From Chloroflexota bacterium (GTDB taxonomy: Bacteria > Chloroflexota > Anaerolineae > UBA4142): a DNA stretch of 17,873 nt. The number at the start of each line of letters is the position of its first letter. Position 1 is the stretch's first letter. Positions 1 to 7,159 of this stretch are shown in pieces. The notes below the pieces were generated by a model. It was given only the letters and a program-made list of their open reading frames with translations. It made no database searches and was not told the DNA's origin. Location: the NCBI GenBank assembly GCA_016199405.1, contig JACQGS010000316.1, forward strand, positions 1 through 17,873. Direction: 5' to 3'. The position numbers and the translations under genes were made by a program.

Positions 1-93
1 AACACCTGCCCCTTCAAATCTGTGTTGGACTGTGTCTGAGTAGTTTGATACCTTCGAGATGTCATCCCGAAGGTCTCATTAACGCAATCTCGC
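1..93. other. Downstream flank of SBP1
   Basis: This short stretch follows the SBP1 stop codon in the direction of transcription. It holds one hairpin (50-74, listed separately) and no open frame that I can support. No U-rich run follows the hairpin, so a classical intrinsic terminator is not visible before the window edge. Confidence 0.5.
50..74. repeat. REP-like hairpin after SBP1
   Basis: ACCTTCG (50-56) pairs with CGAAGGT (68-74). Inside it the GAT/ATC pairs and one possible G-U wobble extend the stem to about 11 pairs with a three-base loop when read on the minus strand. It lies about 20 bases past the SBP1 stop. Without a T-run it is more likely an mRNA 3'-end stabiliser, a Rho-linked end or a dispersed palindromic repeat than a simple intrinsic terminator. 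Confidence 0.5.
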
Positions 94-2646
94 TTATTTG
101 AGGGTCACAAACGTGAACGACTCGGACGTGGGGATGGCAACCAGTTTAGAGACGGCGACTACTTCGAGGCGGTTGGAACCAGCCGCCAGCGCGTTTGTCT
201 GCGCGGCGGTGAGTGATACCGCCCACTCTCCGTCTTTCACGGCTTTAGCATCACCGGACAAACCGACGTTTCCGGTCGCATCCACCAGAATGAACTTGAC
301 AAAGTCAATGTCCTTCTGGGCGTACGGTTGATTCTTGTACGTGACTTTGACCGAGAACTCAGCGGCTTGCCCCGACGTCACGCGGGTAGGTCCGGACACC
401 GCGACGGTCGAGATCTGGGGTGCGGCAAAGCGCGCCCATTTGTCGCCAACATCCGGAAATTCTGCCCACTTGCGGAGGGTCAGAATCTTTTCCGTCGAAC
501 GGACCTGATGCAGGTAGAAGGGACCGTTGCCAACCCAGAAATGGCCGCGTTCTTTGTAGAACTTGTCCAGATTGCCGTAACGGGCTTTGGCTTCGTCGGC
601 TGTGACGAATTTGCCCAGCGTCGCGGCGTACGGAATGGTTCCCTTGCTGATCGAGTTGGCGAGGTGCTTTTCAAGAACTTTCAGCACTGGACCGGCGATC
701 CAGTTCTGCCACTCGACTTTGAGCGTGGCGGCTTTGGCGGTGGAGAACACGGCTTCTTTGGCGCCGTCGGCTTGAACGCCGAGCGCGATGGTGTGCCACG
801 CGCCGATGCCCTGCGAATAGTACGGATAGACATCGCGCGCGTTCGCGATCAACTCAGCATCCAAGAAGAACGTATCGCTGTACGATTCAACCACGAGCGG
901 ATTTTGCGACACGATCCTCCAGCCGCGGAAATTCTGCGTAAAGGCGCGGAACGCGGGCGCCGCCGCGGCGTCATAGATCGCGCTCTTCTCATTCGGGCGA
1001 TCAAAGGTCATGATCATGCCCATCACGAAATCGCCAACGGACATGGGACTGCCGTCGTGCCATTTCATTTTGAACATGTCTTTGTCGTAATAGAGCACGG
1101 TCTTGGTCTTGGCGGTCAACGTCTGGGTGTATTTTTCGCCAACCGTGATGAACTGTTGTTTTTCCGCGTCCCAGCCCGTCCATGCATCTTTGGGGACTTC
1201 GATGGTCGGAGCGAAGTTGAGCGACACCCAGTCGAGCGTCTTGCCAACCGGCAAGCCTTGTTGGACCGTGACTTCGGCTTTTTCAAGGCGTTGGGGCCAT
1301 CGTAATCCGGTGTACGGATCCGGGAACGCGCCCAGTTCACCCGTGCTGCGGACGATCATGGTGTCGTAGATAAAGTTGCTGCCGGCAACGGGATTCCAGG
1401 GTTGGGTCAAGATGCTCGGCGCGCCAAAACGAATCTGACCGCCGGTCTTGCCGGCAGTCTGAATTGTCGTGGGCCACAGCCAAGAACCGGAAATGCCGCC
1501 GGCGAGGTCACTCGCGACATTCAGATCGGCTTTGCGCACATTGACGCTCAAGCGATTGATCAAAAAGATCCGCACGGAATCTTTGAGCGAGAGCGGCAAT
1601 GCCTGCGCGATCAATTTTTGTCGTTCGGCGAGGGTCGTGAACTTGCTGAGCGCCAATTCTTCCGCAACCTTGTTAAAGTCTGCGGCGGGCTTGTACCCTT
1701 GCCACAAACTGTCCGAACGGCCGCGGGGCGTATAGTAAAAGTCGAAATTGCCGGCAAGGTCGCGGTTGACGACGGTGGAGATCCAACCGCCGGTATACAT
1801 GTGCATCTTGCCATCGGCAGGATCGGCATTCAGCCAGAGAGGGGTGGATTCGGCGGCAGTCTTGTACTGACGATCAACCGTAAAGCCGATATCTTCGAGT
1901 TGCTTGCCGAGATAGTCGCCAATCGCGCGGCGCTCATCTTCGGTGCGGATGATGATGATCAGGGTAACGGGCTTGCCTTGGAAATTCCACTTGCCCGCCG
2001 TCAGTTCCGCGCCCAATTTCTTCATTTCGGCGTCGATGACTTCTTTTGCCTTCTTGGCATCGTAGGCGTATTTGATCTCCAATGTTTTGACGATGTCGGC
2101 ATTCTTGGCATAGTCGGGGAAAACCGGATTGAACGTCGTAAACATCGGGATCGCCAAGCCGCCATAGATTTCCTTGGCGATGTAATTGCGATCGATCAGC
2201 ATGTTCATCGCCTCGCGGATTGCGGCAACGGAAAACGGATTGAGGCGTCCGTCTTTGAAGGTGGGACCGGCGGGATTGAACGTCAACTCGGATGTGGATC
2301 CGTAAGACGGATCGCCAACCGCCGTTTTGGAATCTTTCAACTTGGCGTAGATTTTTGGATCCGAAATCGCGAACCCGTAGAGACTCATATCGCCGGCTTC
2401 AATGATACTGACCGCTTTGGCGCTGTCGGGCTCTTCGTAGAAAACGACTTCGTCAACATTCGCGCCCTTGCTGGCGGGCGGCTTGGGCGCGGCGACAGTC
2501 GCCGGCGCCGCCGTTGGCGCCGTCGTCGGCGCGGGCGCTTTCGTGGGCGCAACCGTTGCCGCCGGCGTCGCCGTTGGCGCGGGCGCGCACGCGGCAATCA
2601 ATGCCAGCATGAGCGCGAGCGCGGCAAACAATGCAAATTTTTTCAT
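94..2646 (-). CDS. Lipoprotein solute-binding protein, family 5, permuted domain order (SBP1)
   Basis: This is an 850-residue extracytoplasmic solute-binding lipoprotein of the oligopeptide/dipeptide ABC type. The start at 2646 is chosen because AGGAGGAGAAG lies just upstream and the next residues form a lipoprotein signal (hydrophobic core, LIAAC with Cys20), followed by an Ala/Pro/Thr-rich linker to about residue 60. The family motifs come in an unusual order. First come those normally in the second half: DEVVFYEEPDS...AGDMSLYG (65-91), IREAMNMLIDR (143-153), YAYDAKKAKEVID (193-205) and AIGDYLGKQLEDIG (241-254). Then come those normally near the N-terminus: GGQIRFGAPSILTQPWNP (402-419), MKWHDGSPMSVGDF (527-540) and GNGPFYLHQV (706-715). 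Residues about 743-850 look like an Ig-like beta-sandwich. At 850 residues it is much longer than the usual 500-600. It has its own promoter and leader, and no permease gene follows within the window. The substrate cannot be told. Confidence 0.88.
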   Translation of the reverse strand: MKKFALFAALALMLALIAACAPAPTATPAATVAPTKAPAPTTAPTAAPATVAAPKPPASKGANVDEVVFYEEPDSAKAVSIIEAGDMSLYGFAISDPKIYAKLKDSKTAVGDPSYGSTSELTFNPAGPTFKDGRLNPFSVAAIREAMNMLIDRNYIAKEIYGGLAIPMFTTFNPVFPDYAKNADIVKTLEIKYAYDAKKAKEVIDAEMKKLGAELTAGKWNFQGKPVTLIIIIRTEDERRAIGDYLGKQLEDIGFTVDRQYKTAAESTPLWLNADPADGKMHMYTGGWISTVVNRDLAGNFDFYYTPRGRSDSLWQGYKPAADFNKVAEELALSKFTTLAERQKLIAQALPLSLKDSVRIFLINRLSVNVRKADLNVASDLAGGISGSWLWPTTIQTAGKTGGQIRFGAPSILTQPWNPVAGSNFIYDTMIVRSTGELGAFPDPYTGLRWPQRLEKAEVTVQQGLPVGKTLDWVSLNFAPTIEVPKDAWTGWDAEKQQFITVGEKYTQTLTAKTKTVLYYDKDMFKMKWHDGSPMSVGDFVMGMIMTFDRPNEKSAIYDAAAAPAFRAFTQNFRGWRIVSQNPLVVESYSDTFFLDAELIANARDVYPYYSQGIGAWHTIALGVQADGAKEAVFSTAKAATLKVEWQNWIAGPVLKVLEKHLANSISKGTIPYAATLGKFVTADEAKARYGNLDKFYKERGHFWVGNGPFYLHQVRSTEKILTLRKWAEFPDVGDKWARFAAPQISTVAVSGPTRVTSGQAAEFSVKVTYKNQPYAQKDIDFVKFILVDATGNVGLSGDAKAVKDGEWAVSLTAAQTNALAAGSNRLEVVAVSKLVAIPTSESFTFVTLK

Positions 2647-2713
2647 TTTCTCTTCTCCTCCTGAAAATCTTTCCGATTGAGCTGCGGGAAAATCATTCAG
2701 ACCTCCACTCTGG

Positions 2714-2749
2714 AAATTTTCGATTGCCGATTGCCAATTTTCGATTTCC
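2714..2749. repeat. Degenerate short direct repeats (CGATTGC words)
   Basis: The words TTTTCGATT, GCCGATTGCC and TTTTCGATTTCC follow one another, giving a tandem-like AT-richer tract unlike the GC-rich genes. Related words (AAATCGAAAA) recur at about 2775 and 2879. The tract lies inside the SBP1 leader and is not coding from the chosen start. Confidence 0.55.
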
Positions 2750-2784
2750 GCCGCCCAGAGCCAAGCGAAACGATAAATCGAAAA

Positions 2785-2870
2785 CACTTGCACCCGATAG
2801 TGCGACCGTCATACCGTGCTTTGCACGGCGTCAATGACGCACTATCGTGCGTACGTTGCAGTGCAGGTGT
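2785..2870. repeat. 86-bp imperfect palindrome (REP/MITE-like)
   Basis: Nested arms pair: ACACTTGCA near 2785 with its near-complement ending at 2870 (one mismatch in ten), CGATAGTGC (2795-2803) with GCACTATCG (2839-2847), GTCAT (2808-2812) with ATGAC (2834-2838), and CCGTGC (2814-2819) with GCACGG (2823-2828) around a TTT loop. No T-run follows on either strand, so it is not a simple terminator. It sits in the SBP1 leader and has no counterpart in the SBP2 leader, which fits a later insertion. Confidence 0.65.
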
Positions 2871-3009
2871 CGCGATTCAAAAATCGAAAATGAATTGGCG
2901 GGGGAATGCCGCGAAAACGCGGCAGTCGAAGGGTGACCGCCTTGATGAGTGGAGTATCTTCTTTGAATGACCACCTCCTTTTCGCGTGATATGCCTGAAG
3001 ATGCGCGGG

Positions 3010-3038
3010 ATTATATGGGATTGCAGGGAGGATGTCAA
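3010..3038 (-). promoter_or_regulatory. Sigma-70-type promoter of SBP1
   Basis: On the minus strand TTGACA (3038-3033) and TATAAT (3015-3010) are separated by exactly 17 bases, a perfect consensus match. The expected start of transcription is near 3003, about 357 nt upstream of the SBP1 ATG. The promoter lies only 10 bases past the stop codon of the preceding gene (3049), so SBP1 can be expressed on its own. Confidence 0.85.
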
Positions 3039-3048
3039 AAGGCGAGGA

Positions 3049-4740
3049 TTAGACCGCAAACGCCTCGCGCAACAGCACAATCGCGTTCAGCCAATAATAC
3101 ACGTACGTCCACAGCAACGCCAGCGCGATCCACCGTAACGCGTCGCCCAAATCACTCCGCCATTCCCACGCGATCCGCGCGCAAAAAATGGTCGCGGTCA
3201 GCGCGAATACGACCGCCGCCGCCGCGCTGATTTTCAGCGGCGCTTGCCCCAGCATCTCGCCAAGCGGCGCGATGAAAAACGCGAGCGCGGCAACCAAAAC
3301 CACAAACGCGGCGACGCCGCGCGCCGGCGAAATTACCGGCAAGACGCGCAACCAACTCAGCGCGATCAAGAGCACCAGCGTCCAGCGCCAGAAATTTACG
3401 ATCAGCAGAACGATGACGAGAAAAAATCCGGTCCCAACCGTCACGAGCAGATTCCCAAACGCCGCATCGCCGGCAAACCCGAGCCGATGCCACACCTCCG
3501 GCTCCGCGGCGCTGCGATTGTCCGCCGTAAACAGCGCGGCAGTATCCGGCGCGATATTTTCGATCCAAAATAATCGCCGCGCGCCGTCGCGTAACGCGAT
3601 CAATTGCGGCTGCACCGCGCCGCTGGTCGTCGTCGCGGTGAGGCGCGTCTCCGCGCCGTGCGCCGCGCCGTTGAGATCGAACGCGCGCGAATAAATTTGC
3701 AAACGCCCGTCGCGTTTGCGCGCCTCCGCCCACGTCAATTGCCATCCATGCTCCAACAGCAACAGATCCACCCGCGCGCTCGCGCGCACGCCGCTGAGCG
3801 CGACCGCATTCGCCAAGAGCGCGTTGCCCTCCCGATCAAACCAGCTCAGGCGCGCGTTTCCGCCCGGCGATTCGACCAGCGTGATGTTGCCGCGCGCATC
3901 CGCCGCGAGCGCCAGCGGATAGCCGGCGACACTCCCCGTCGAATTTTGCGGACGCCGCCCGAGGAGGCGCGGCTCGTCGAGCGCGCGCCCGTTCAAATCG
4001 TAACGGCGATAACGCAGCTCAACTGATTTATTATCATCCGCGAAATAAAAAACGTGCGCGATATTATCCGAGACAATCAGGGACGGATCCAGCAAGAGCA
4101 GCGTTTCGCTGGAGAGCCGCGTCGGTGGAAGCATAAAAGATCCCGCCGCGTCCACGCGTGCCCCGTAAATTGCCGGCGCGCCCTGTCGCTGCTCGCGCCA
4201 GATCAAGAACGCGCCGCCGGCGCCGTCCGCCGCCGCGTGAAAATCGGTCAGGATGCCTTCCGCGGGATAAATTATTGCCGGCGAAAAATTCGCGTCCGCC
4301 GCGCTCACGCGCATGAGCTGAATCGTCGCCGCCGCATTTTCTTTTTTCGCAATAAAGAAGAGCAAAAGCGATCCGTCAATGCTCGGCGCCAGGCGCGGCA
4401 ACCCTACGCGCGTCTCGGCAAAGCCGGTCGTCGCGACGCGCGTCAACGCGAACGCGGGCGCGTCGGCGTAACTCGCCAACGTCACGCGGCTTTCCATTCC
4501 GCTCGGCTCTATCCACGCCAGATGCACGGACCCGCGCGCGTCGGCGGACACGGGGTATGGCTCGCGATACGCGACGCGCGCGAACTCGCGCGGCGCGCTC
4601 CAGCCGGGCACGTACGTCAGCGGAATCGGCTGCGCGAGCAGCGCGCCAAGCATCCCGGCGAGCAGAATTACGGCAGACAAGATCGCGGCGCGATGGAAGC
4701 GGAGAGGAGAGATTAGAGATTGGAGTTTCGTTCGTAGCAT
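3049..4740 (-). CDS. Propeller-like extracytoplasmic protein with C-terminal membrane segments, function unknown
   Basis: The product has 563 residues and I do not recognise it as a named family. The ATG at 4740 is preceded by GAGG at short spacing. Residues about 17-36 form a signal peptide or anchor (AILSAVILLAGMLGALLAQ). About residues 40-420 contain repeated units of the type aDarGsvhLaWiE...iygarvDaaG, suggesting a beta-propeller or BNR/sialidase-like fold outside the membrane. From about residue 425 to the end there are four or five hydrophobic segments (for example FFLVIVLLIVNFW and ISAAAAVVFALTATIFCA). Unlike a simple secreted propeller, it is therefore tied to a multi-pass C-terminal module. 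It lies alone between the permease terminator and the SBP1 promoter; I see no clear promoter of its own. It could be a sensor or surface-binding protein, but nothing in the sequence decides this. Confidence 0.8.
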   Translation of the reverse strand: MLRTKLQSLISPLRFHRAAILSAVILLAGMLGALLAQPIPLTYVPGWSAPREFARVAYREPYPVSADARGSVHLAWIEPSGMESRVTLASYADAPAFALTRVATTGFAETRVGLPRLAPSIDGSLLLFFIAKKENAAATIQLMRVSAADANFSPAIIYPAEGILTDFHAAADGAGGAFLIWREQRQGAPAIYGARVDAAGSFMLPPTRLSSETLLLLDPSLIVSDNIAHVFYFADDNKSVELRYRRYDLNGRALDEPRLLGRRPQNSTGSVAGYPLALAADARGNITLVESPGGNARLSWFDREGNALLANAVALSGVRASARVDLLLLEHGWQLTWAEARKRDGRLQIYSRAFDLNGAAHGAETRLTATTTSGAVQPQLIALRDGARRLFWIENIAPDTAALFTADNRSAAEPEVWHRLGFAGDAAFGNLLVTVGTGFFLVIVLLIVNFWRWTLVLLIALSWLRVLPVISPARGVAAFVVLVAALAFFIAPLGEMLGQAPLKISAAAAVVFALTATIFCARIAWEWRSDLGDALRWIALALLWTYVYYWLNAIVLLREAFAV

Positions 4741-4770
4741 AGCGCCTCGTGCGCGCTCTTTGTGCGCGTT

Positions 4771-4804
4771 AGAAAAAGAAACTCTAGCCGGCGTGGACTA
4801 GAGT
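4771..4804 (-). terminator. Intrinsic terminator after the permease genes
   Basis: On the minus strand ACTCTAG (4804-4798) pairs with CTAGAGT (4787-4781) around a 10-base loop, followed by the T-rich run TTCTTTTTCT. It lies about 70 bases past the stop of the second permease gene and just before the gene starting at 4740, so it probably ends the SBP2-permease unit. Confidence 0.6.
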
Positions 4805-4876
4805 CAGTGAATTGGGCAACCGCCCAACCGCGCTGCGCGGGCGAACGGACAGTGCGGCGGTCCTTCCATCCATCGC

Positions 4877-5833
4877 TTACTCCTTCAGCCGCGGATCCAG
4901 CGCGTCGCGCAAACCGTTGCCCATAAAATTGACCGCGAGCACCGTGATGAAAATAAAAGTGCCGGGGATGAACAGCAACCCGCGCGCGCTTTCAATGTCA
5001 ATAAACCGCTGCGCGTTCGTCAGCATATTGCCCCACGACGGCGTCGGCGGCTGAACGCCGAGACCGAGAAACGATAACGCGGTTTCGGTGAGAATCACAC
5101 CGCCGATTTGCAACGACGCCGCGACGATAATCGGCGAGATCGCGTTCGGCAAAATATGACGAAAGATAATCCGCATATTCGGTGCGCCCACCACACGCGC
5201 GGCGTCCACATAATCGCGCGCGCGAATGCCCAAAAATTCTCCGCGCACCAAGCGCGCGACGCCCATCCAGCTCACCGATGCAATCACAAACGCCAAACCC
5301 CACCACGGCGGGCGAAAGACGATGCTGACCAATAACAGCAAGAACAGACCCGGCACGGAAAGCAAAATATCAATAAAGCGGCTGATCAGCGTATCCACCC
5401 AGCCGCCGAAAAAGCCAGCCAGCGCGCCGCTCACCGTGCCGATGCTCACCGTAAAGCAGACCGTCAGAAACGAAATGAATAGAGAAACTTGCGCGCCAAA
5501 AATAATGCGCGTCAGAACATCGCGCCCCAAGTCGTCCGTGCCAAACCAATTGATCGGCACTTCCGGATTCCTCTGCCACCCAATCGGTTTGTAGGCGAAA
5601 AGTGGATTGACCTTGTTGGGATCATACCGCGTCAAGTAATCGGAAATCGGCGTCGCGAGAATTGCAAGCGCGGTCAGAACGACGAGCACACCGGCGCCCG
5701 CCATCGCGAGTTTGTCGCGTTTGAAACGCCGCCACGCGAGTTCGAGCAAACTCGCCGTTTTTTTGGACGCCTCGGCGGCAAAAATATCCGTGAGCCCGTC
5801 GCTGAACGCCGCTAAAGTAGATTGGGTTGCCAT
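4877..5833 (-). CDS. Peptide-type ABC transporter permease, DppC/OppC family
   Basis: This is a 318-residue inner-membrane permease, the second of the pair that forms the channel of an oligopeptide/dipeptide/nickel-type importer. The frame is open further upstream, but ATG at 5833 (MATQSTLAAF) gives the usual family length and lies 8 bases past the stop of the other permease; its ribosome site is weak, so translational coupling is likely. An N-terminal cytoplasmic tail and the first membrane segment (about residues 40-60, AMAGAGVLVVLTALAILAT) match the OppC N-terminal region. WFGTDDLGRDVLTRIIFGA is the conserved stretch before the transport core. The EAA loop that contacts the ATPase is visible as DYVDAARVVGAPNMRIIFRH. 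ETALSFLGLGVQPPTPSWG near the C-terminus is typical of the family. No ATPase gene follows; a terminator does. Confidence 0.93.
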   Translation of the reverse strand: MATQSTLAAFSDGLTDIFAAEASKKTASLLELAWRRFKRDKLAMAGAGVLVVLTALAILATPISDYLTRYDPNKVNPLFAYKPIGWQRNPEVPINWFGTDDLGRDVLTRIIFGAQVSLFISFLTVCFTVSIGTVSGALAGFFGGWVDTLISRFIDILLSVPGLFLLLLVSIVFRPPWWGLAFVIASVSWMGVARLVRGEFLGIRARDYVDAARVVGAPNMRIIFRHILPNAISPIIVAASLQIGGVILTETALSFLGLGVQPPTPSWGNMLTNAQRFIDIESARGLLFIPGTFIFITVLAVNFMGNGLRDALDPRLKE

Positions 5834-5841
5834 CAAATCGC

Positions 5842-6804
5842 CTATGAATACTTGATGCGCGGATCCAAGAACGAGTAGGCAATGTCGGCGAGCAAATTGC
5901 CGAAAATCGTCAAGACGGATGCCATCATCACCACGCCCATAATTACCGGATAATCGCGCTGGGTCGCGGCGGTAAATGCCAGCCGCGCCATGCCGGGCCA
6001 CGAAAAAATTGTTTCGATAATCAACGCGCCGCCAATCAAACCGGGCAACGACAATCCCAGCAACGTCGCAAACGGAATGAGCGCGTTCCGCAGCGTGTGC
6101 TTGAAAATGACGAGGCGTTCGTGCAAACCCTTCGCGCGCGCGGTGCGGACATAATCCTGCCGAATCACTTCGAGCATCGACGCGCGAATATAGCGATTCC
6201 ACAAGGCGACATTCAGGAACGCGAGCGTGAATGCCGGCATCACCAAATGCCACACCACGTCGCCGATTTCGATCTCGGATTTGCGGATGTCGACAATTCC
6301 GCCGGTGGGAAACCAGCGCAATTCCACCGCAAAAATCAAGATCATCAAGATCGCAAACCAAAAGCTCGGGATTGCCGCGCCGGCGGTGGAGAGGATCGTC
6401 GAAAAATTGTCGAATTTGGAATATTGCTTGACCGCGGAAAAAACGCCCATCGGCACTGCCAGCAAGAGCGCGAGCGCCAACGCCGTCCCGGTGAGCAAAA
6501 GCGTTTTCGGCAGACGGTCGCCGATCATTTCCGAAACTTTGACCCCGCGCTGAATCAACGACGTACCGAGATCGCCGCGCATCAGACCGCTCAGAAAAAT
6601 CACATAGCGTTCCGGCACGGATTTATCCAGCCCCAGACTCGCGCGGATGCGCGCGACGTCTTCGGCTTTGATATTGGGATCCGCCAGAATCAAATCGGAT
6701 GTGGGACCGCCGGGCACGGCGTTGATCAAAAAGAAGACGATAAATGTAATTCCGAAAAATGTCGGGACCGCTTGAATCAAGCGACGGAACAGAAATTTCG
6801 TCAT
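5842..6804 (-). CDS. Peptide-type ABC transporter permease, DppB/OppB family
   Basis: This is a 320-residue inner-membrane permease, the partner of the DppC-type protein encoded 8 bases downstream. The start at 6804 is supported by GGAGGAG four bases upstream and by the standard N-terminus (FLFRRLIQAVPTFFGITFIV, the first membrane segment). Family signatures are RASLGLDKSVPERYVIFLSG and GDLGTSL in the periplasmic loop, the EAA loop DYVRTARAKGLHERLVIFKH with TLRNALIP after it, and the C-terminal DPRIKY. The length is normal. The usual order in this transporter class is binding protein, DppB, DppC, and that order is kept here, except that a methyltransferase remnant and a hairpin separate SBP2 from this gene. 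Confidence 0.94.
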   Translation of the reverse strand: MTKFLFRRLIQAVPTFFGITFIVFFLINAVPGGPTSDLILADPNIKAEDVARIRASLGLDKSVPERYVIFLSGLMRGDLGTSLIQRGVKVSEMIGDRLPKTLLLTGTALALALLLAVPMGVFSAVKQYSKFDNFSTILSTAGAAIPSFWFAILMILIFAVELRWFPTGGIVDIRKSEIEIGDVVWHLVMPAFTLAFLNVALWNRYIRASMLEVIRQDYVRTARAKGLHERLVIFKHTLRNALIPFATLLGLSLPGLIGGALIIETIFSWPGMARLAFTAATQRDYPVIMGVVMMASVLTIFGNLLADIAYSFLDPRIKYS

Positions 6805-6832
6805 TGGACTCCTCCACCGGCGGCGATGCGAT

Positions 6833-7021
6833 TCAGGGCGAGTGTTGCCGACGCCATTCGAATCGCGCGATCGCCAACGCGTCCGGGACGTTCATGGAAC
6901 CGTTCACGGCGTACATGGGAATCTGAATGGCGCGTTGGCATTCGGCGAGGATTGACGCGGGTATTCCCCCGCGCTCATTGCCGATCAAAAACGCGCAGGG
7001 CTTCGGTAACTGGCATTCCAA
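6833..7021 (-). pseudogene. Remnant of SpoU/TrmH-type RNA 2'-O-methyltransferase
   Basis: Only about 60 residues of the C-terminal end of the SPOUT fold are recognisable: FLIGNERGGIP (the GNE cofactor-loop motif) and IPMYAVNGSMNVPDALAIA (the normally SLNV-type motif), ending FEWRRQHSP and a stop. The N-terminal two thirds of the enzyme are absent. The frame stays open upstream to about 7141, but that part runs through the hairpin at 7111-7144 and shows no similarity that I recognise. No ribosome site is apparent. It lies between the SBP2 gene and the first permease, 28 bases before the permease ATG. I read it as a broken gene left inside a transporter operon; a small functional protein is unlikely but not excluded. 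Confidence 0.65.
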
Positions 7022-7110
7022 ATACTCGTCGTGTTCGTCGTCAACTCGATGGCAAGCAGGGGTTGAAGCGACGGGCTGTGCGCATGAAAGATGGCATTGG
7101 AAATATATGT

Positions 7111-7144
7111 CCGGTGCGCAGAGCCGCATTGCTCTGCGCACCGG
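7111..7144 (-). promoter_or_regulatory. Intercistronic hairpin after SBP2
   Basis: CCGGTGCGCAGAGC (7111-7124) and its exact complement (7131-7144) form a 14-bp perfect stem with a 6-base loop, 15 bases past the SBP2 stop. On the minus strand only a weak run (ACATATATTT) follows. It may act as a partial terminator or as an mRNA 3'-end stabiliser that keeps the binding-protein level above the permease level, as known for other binding-protein operons. On the plus strand it is followed by TTTTCGTTT. Confidence 0.6.
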
Positions 7145-7159
7145 TTTTCGTTTATACGC

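Larger units (their letters stand above)
2647..3003 (-). ncRNA. Candidate structured 5' leader of SBP1 mRNA
   Basis: This is the roughly 357-nt untranslated region between the predicted transcription start and the SBP1 ATG. Two blocks recur in the SBP2 leader: block 1 at 2944-2979 (29 of 36 bases identical to 9048-9083) and block 2 at 2698-2710 (11 of 13 identical to 8918-8930). In the RNA, CUCCACUC of block 1 is fully complementary to GAGUGGAG of block 2. Between them lie a 7-bp hairpin (2907-2924), a large palindrome (2785-2870) and a short-repeat tract (2714-2749), which probably account for the extra length relative to the SBP2 leader. A regulatory RNA function is inferred. I recognise no known riboswitch consensus. 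Confidence 0.5.

Noticed and set aside
328..1305. Plus-strand open frame of 325 codons opposite SBP1
   Set aside because: It is a mirror of the SBP1 coding strand, has no ribosome site, and its Arg/Gly/Phe-rich product lacks domains.
1402..2664. Plus-strand open frame of 420 codons opposite SBP1
   Set aside because: It is antisense to SBP1 and ends in an Arg-rich run that is only the complement of the Ala/Pro linker.
2647..2793. N-terminal extension of SBP1 by 49 residues
   Set aside because: The extension is read from the CGATTGC repeat tract; the ATG at 2646 has a strong ribosome site and starts a lipoprotein signal.
2785..2870. CRISPR array or tRNA-like fold
   Set aside because: There are no spaced repeats of equal length and no cloverleaf; it is a simple nested palindrome.
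2907..2924. 7-bp GC hairpin as intrinsic terminator in the SBP1 leader
   Set aside because: No T-run follows on the minus strand; the four T bases are in the loop.
2944..2979. Short leader peptide (xRRxSTH-like) encoded by block 1 in both leaders
   Set aside because: Both copies can be read from a GTG as similar peptides, but the GTG overlaps the purine-rich site, the downstream residues diverge at once, and pairing of the DNA blocks explains the conservation equally well.
5834..6361. N-terminal extension of the second permease by 176 residues
   Set aside because: It overlaps the first permease gene in another frame; the ATG at 5833 gives the normal family length.
6833..7141. Functional small RNA methyltransferase gene
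   Set aside because: Only the C-terminal motifs are present, the N-terminal part runs through a hairpin, and there is no ribosome site.
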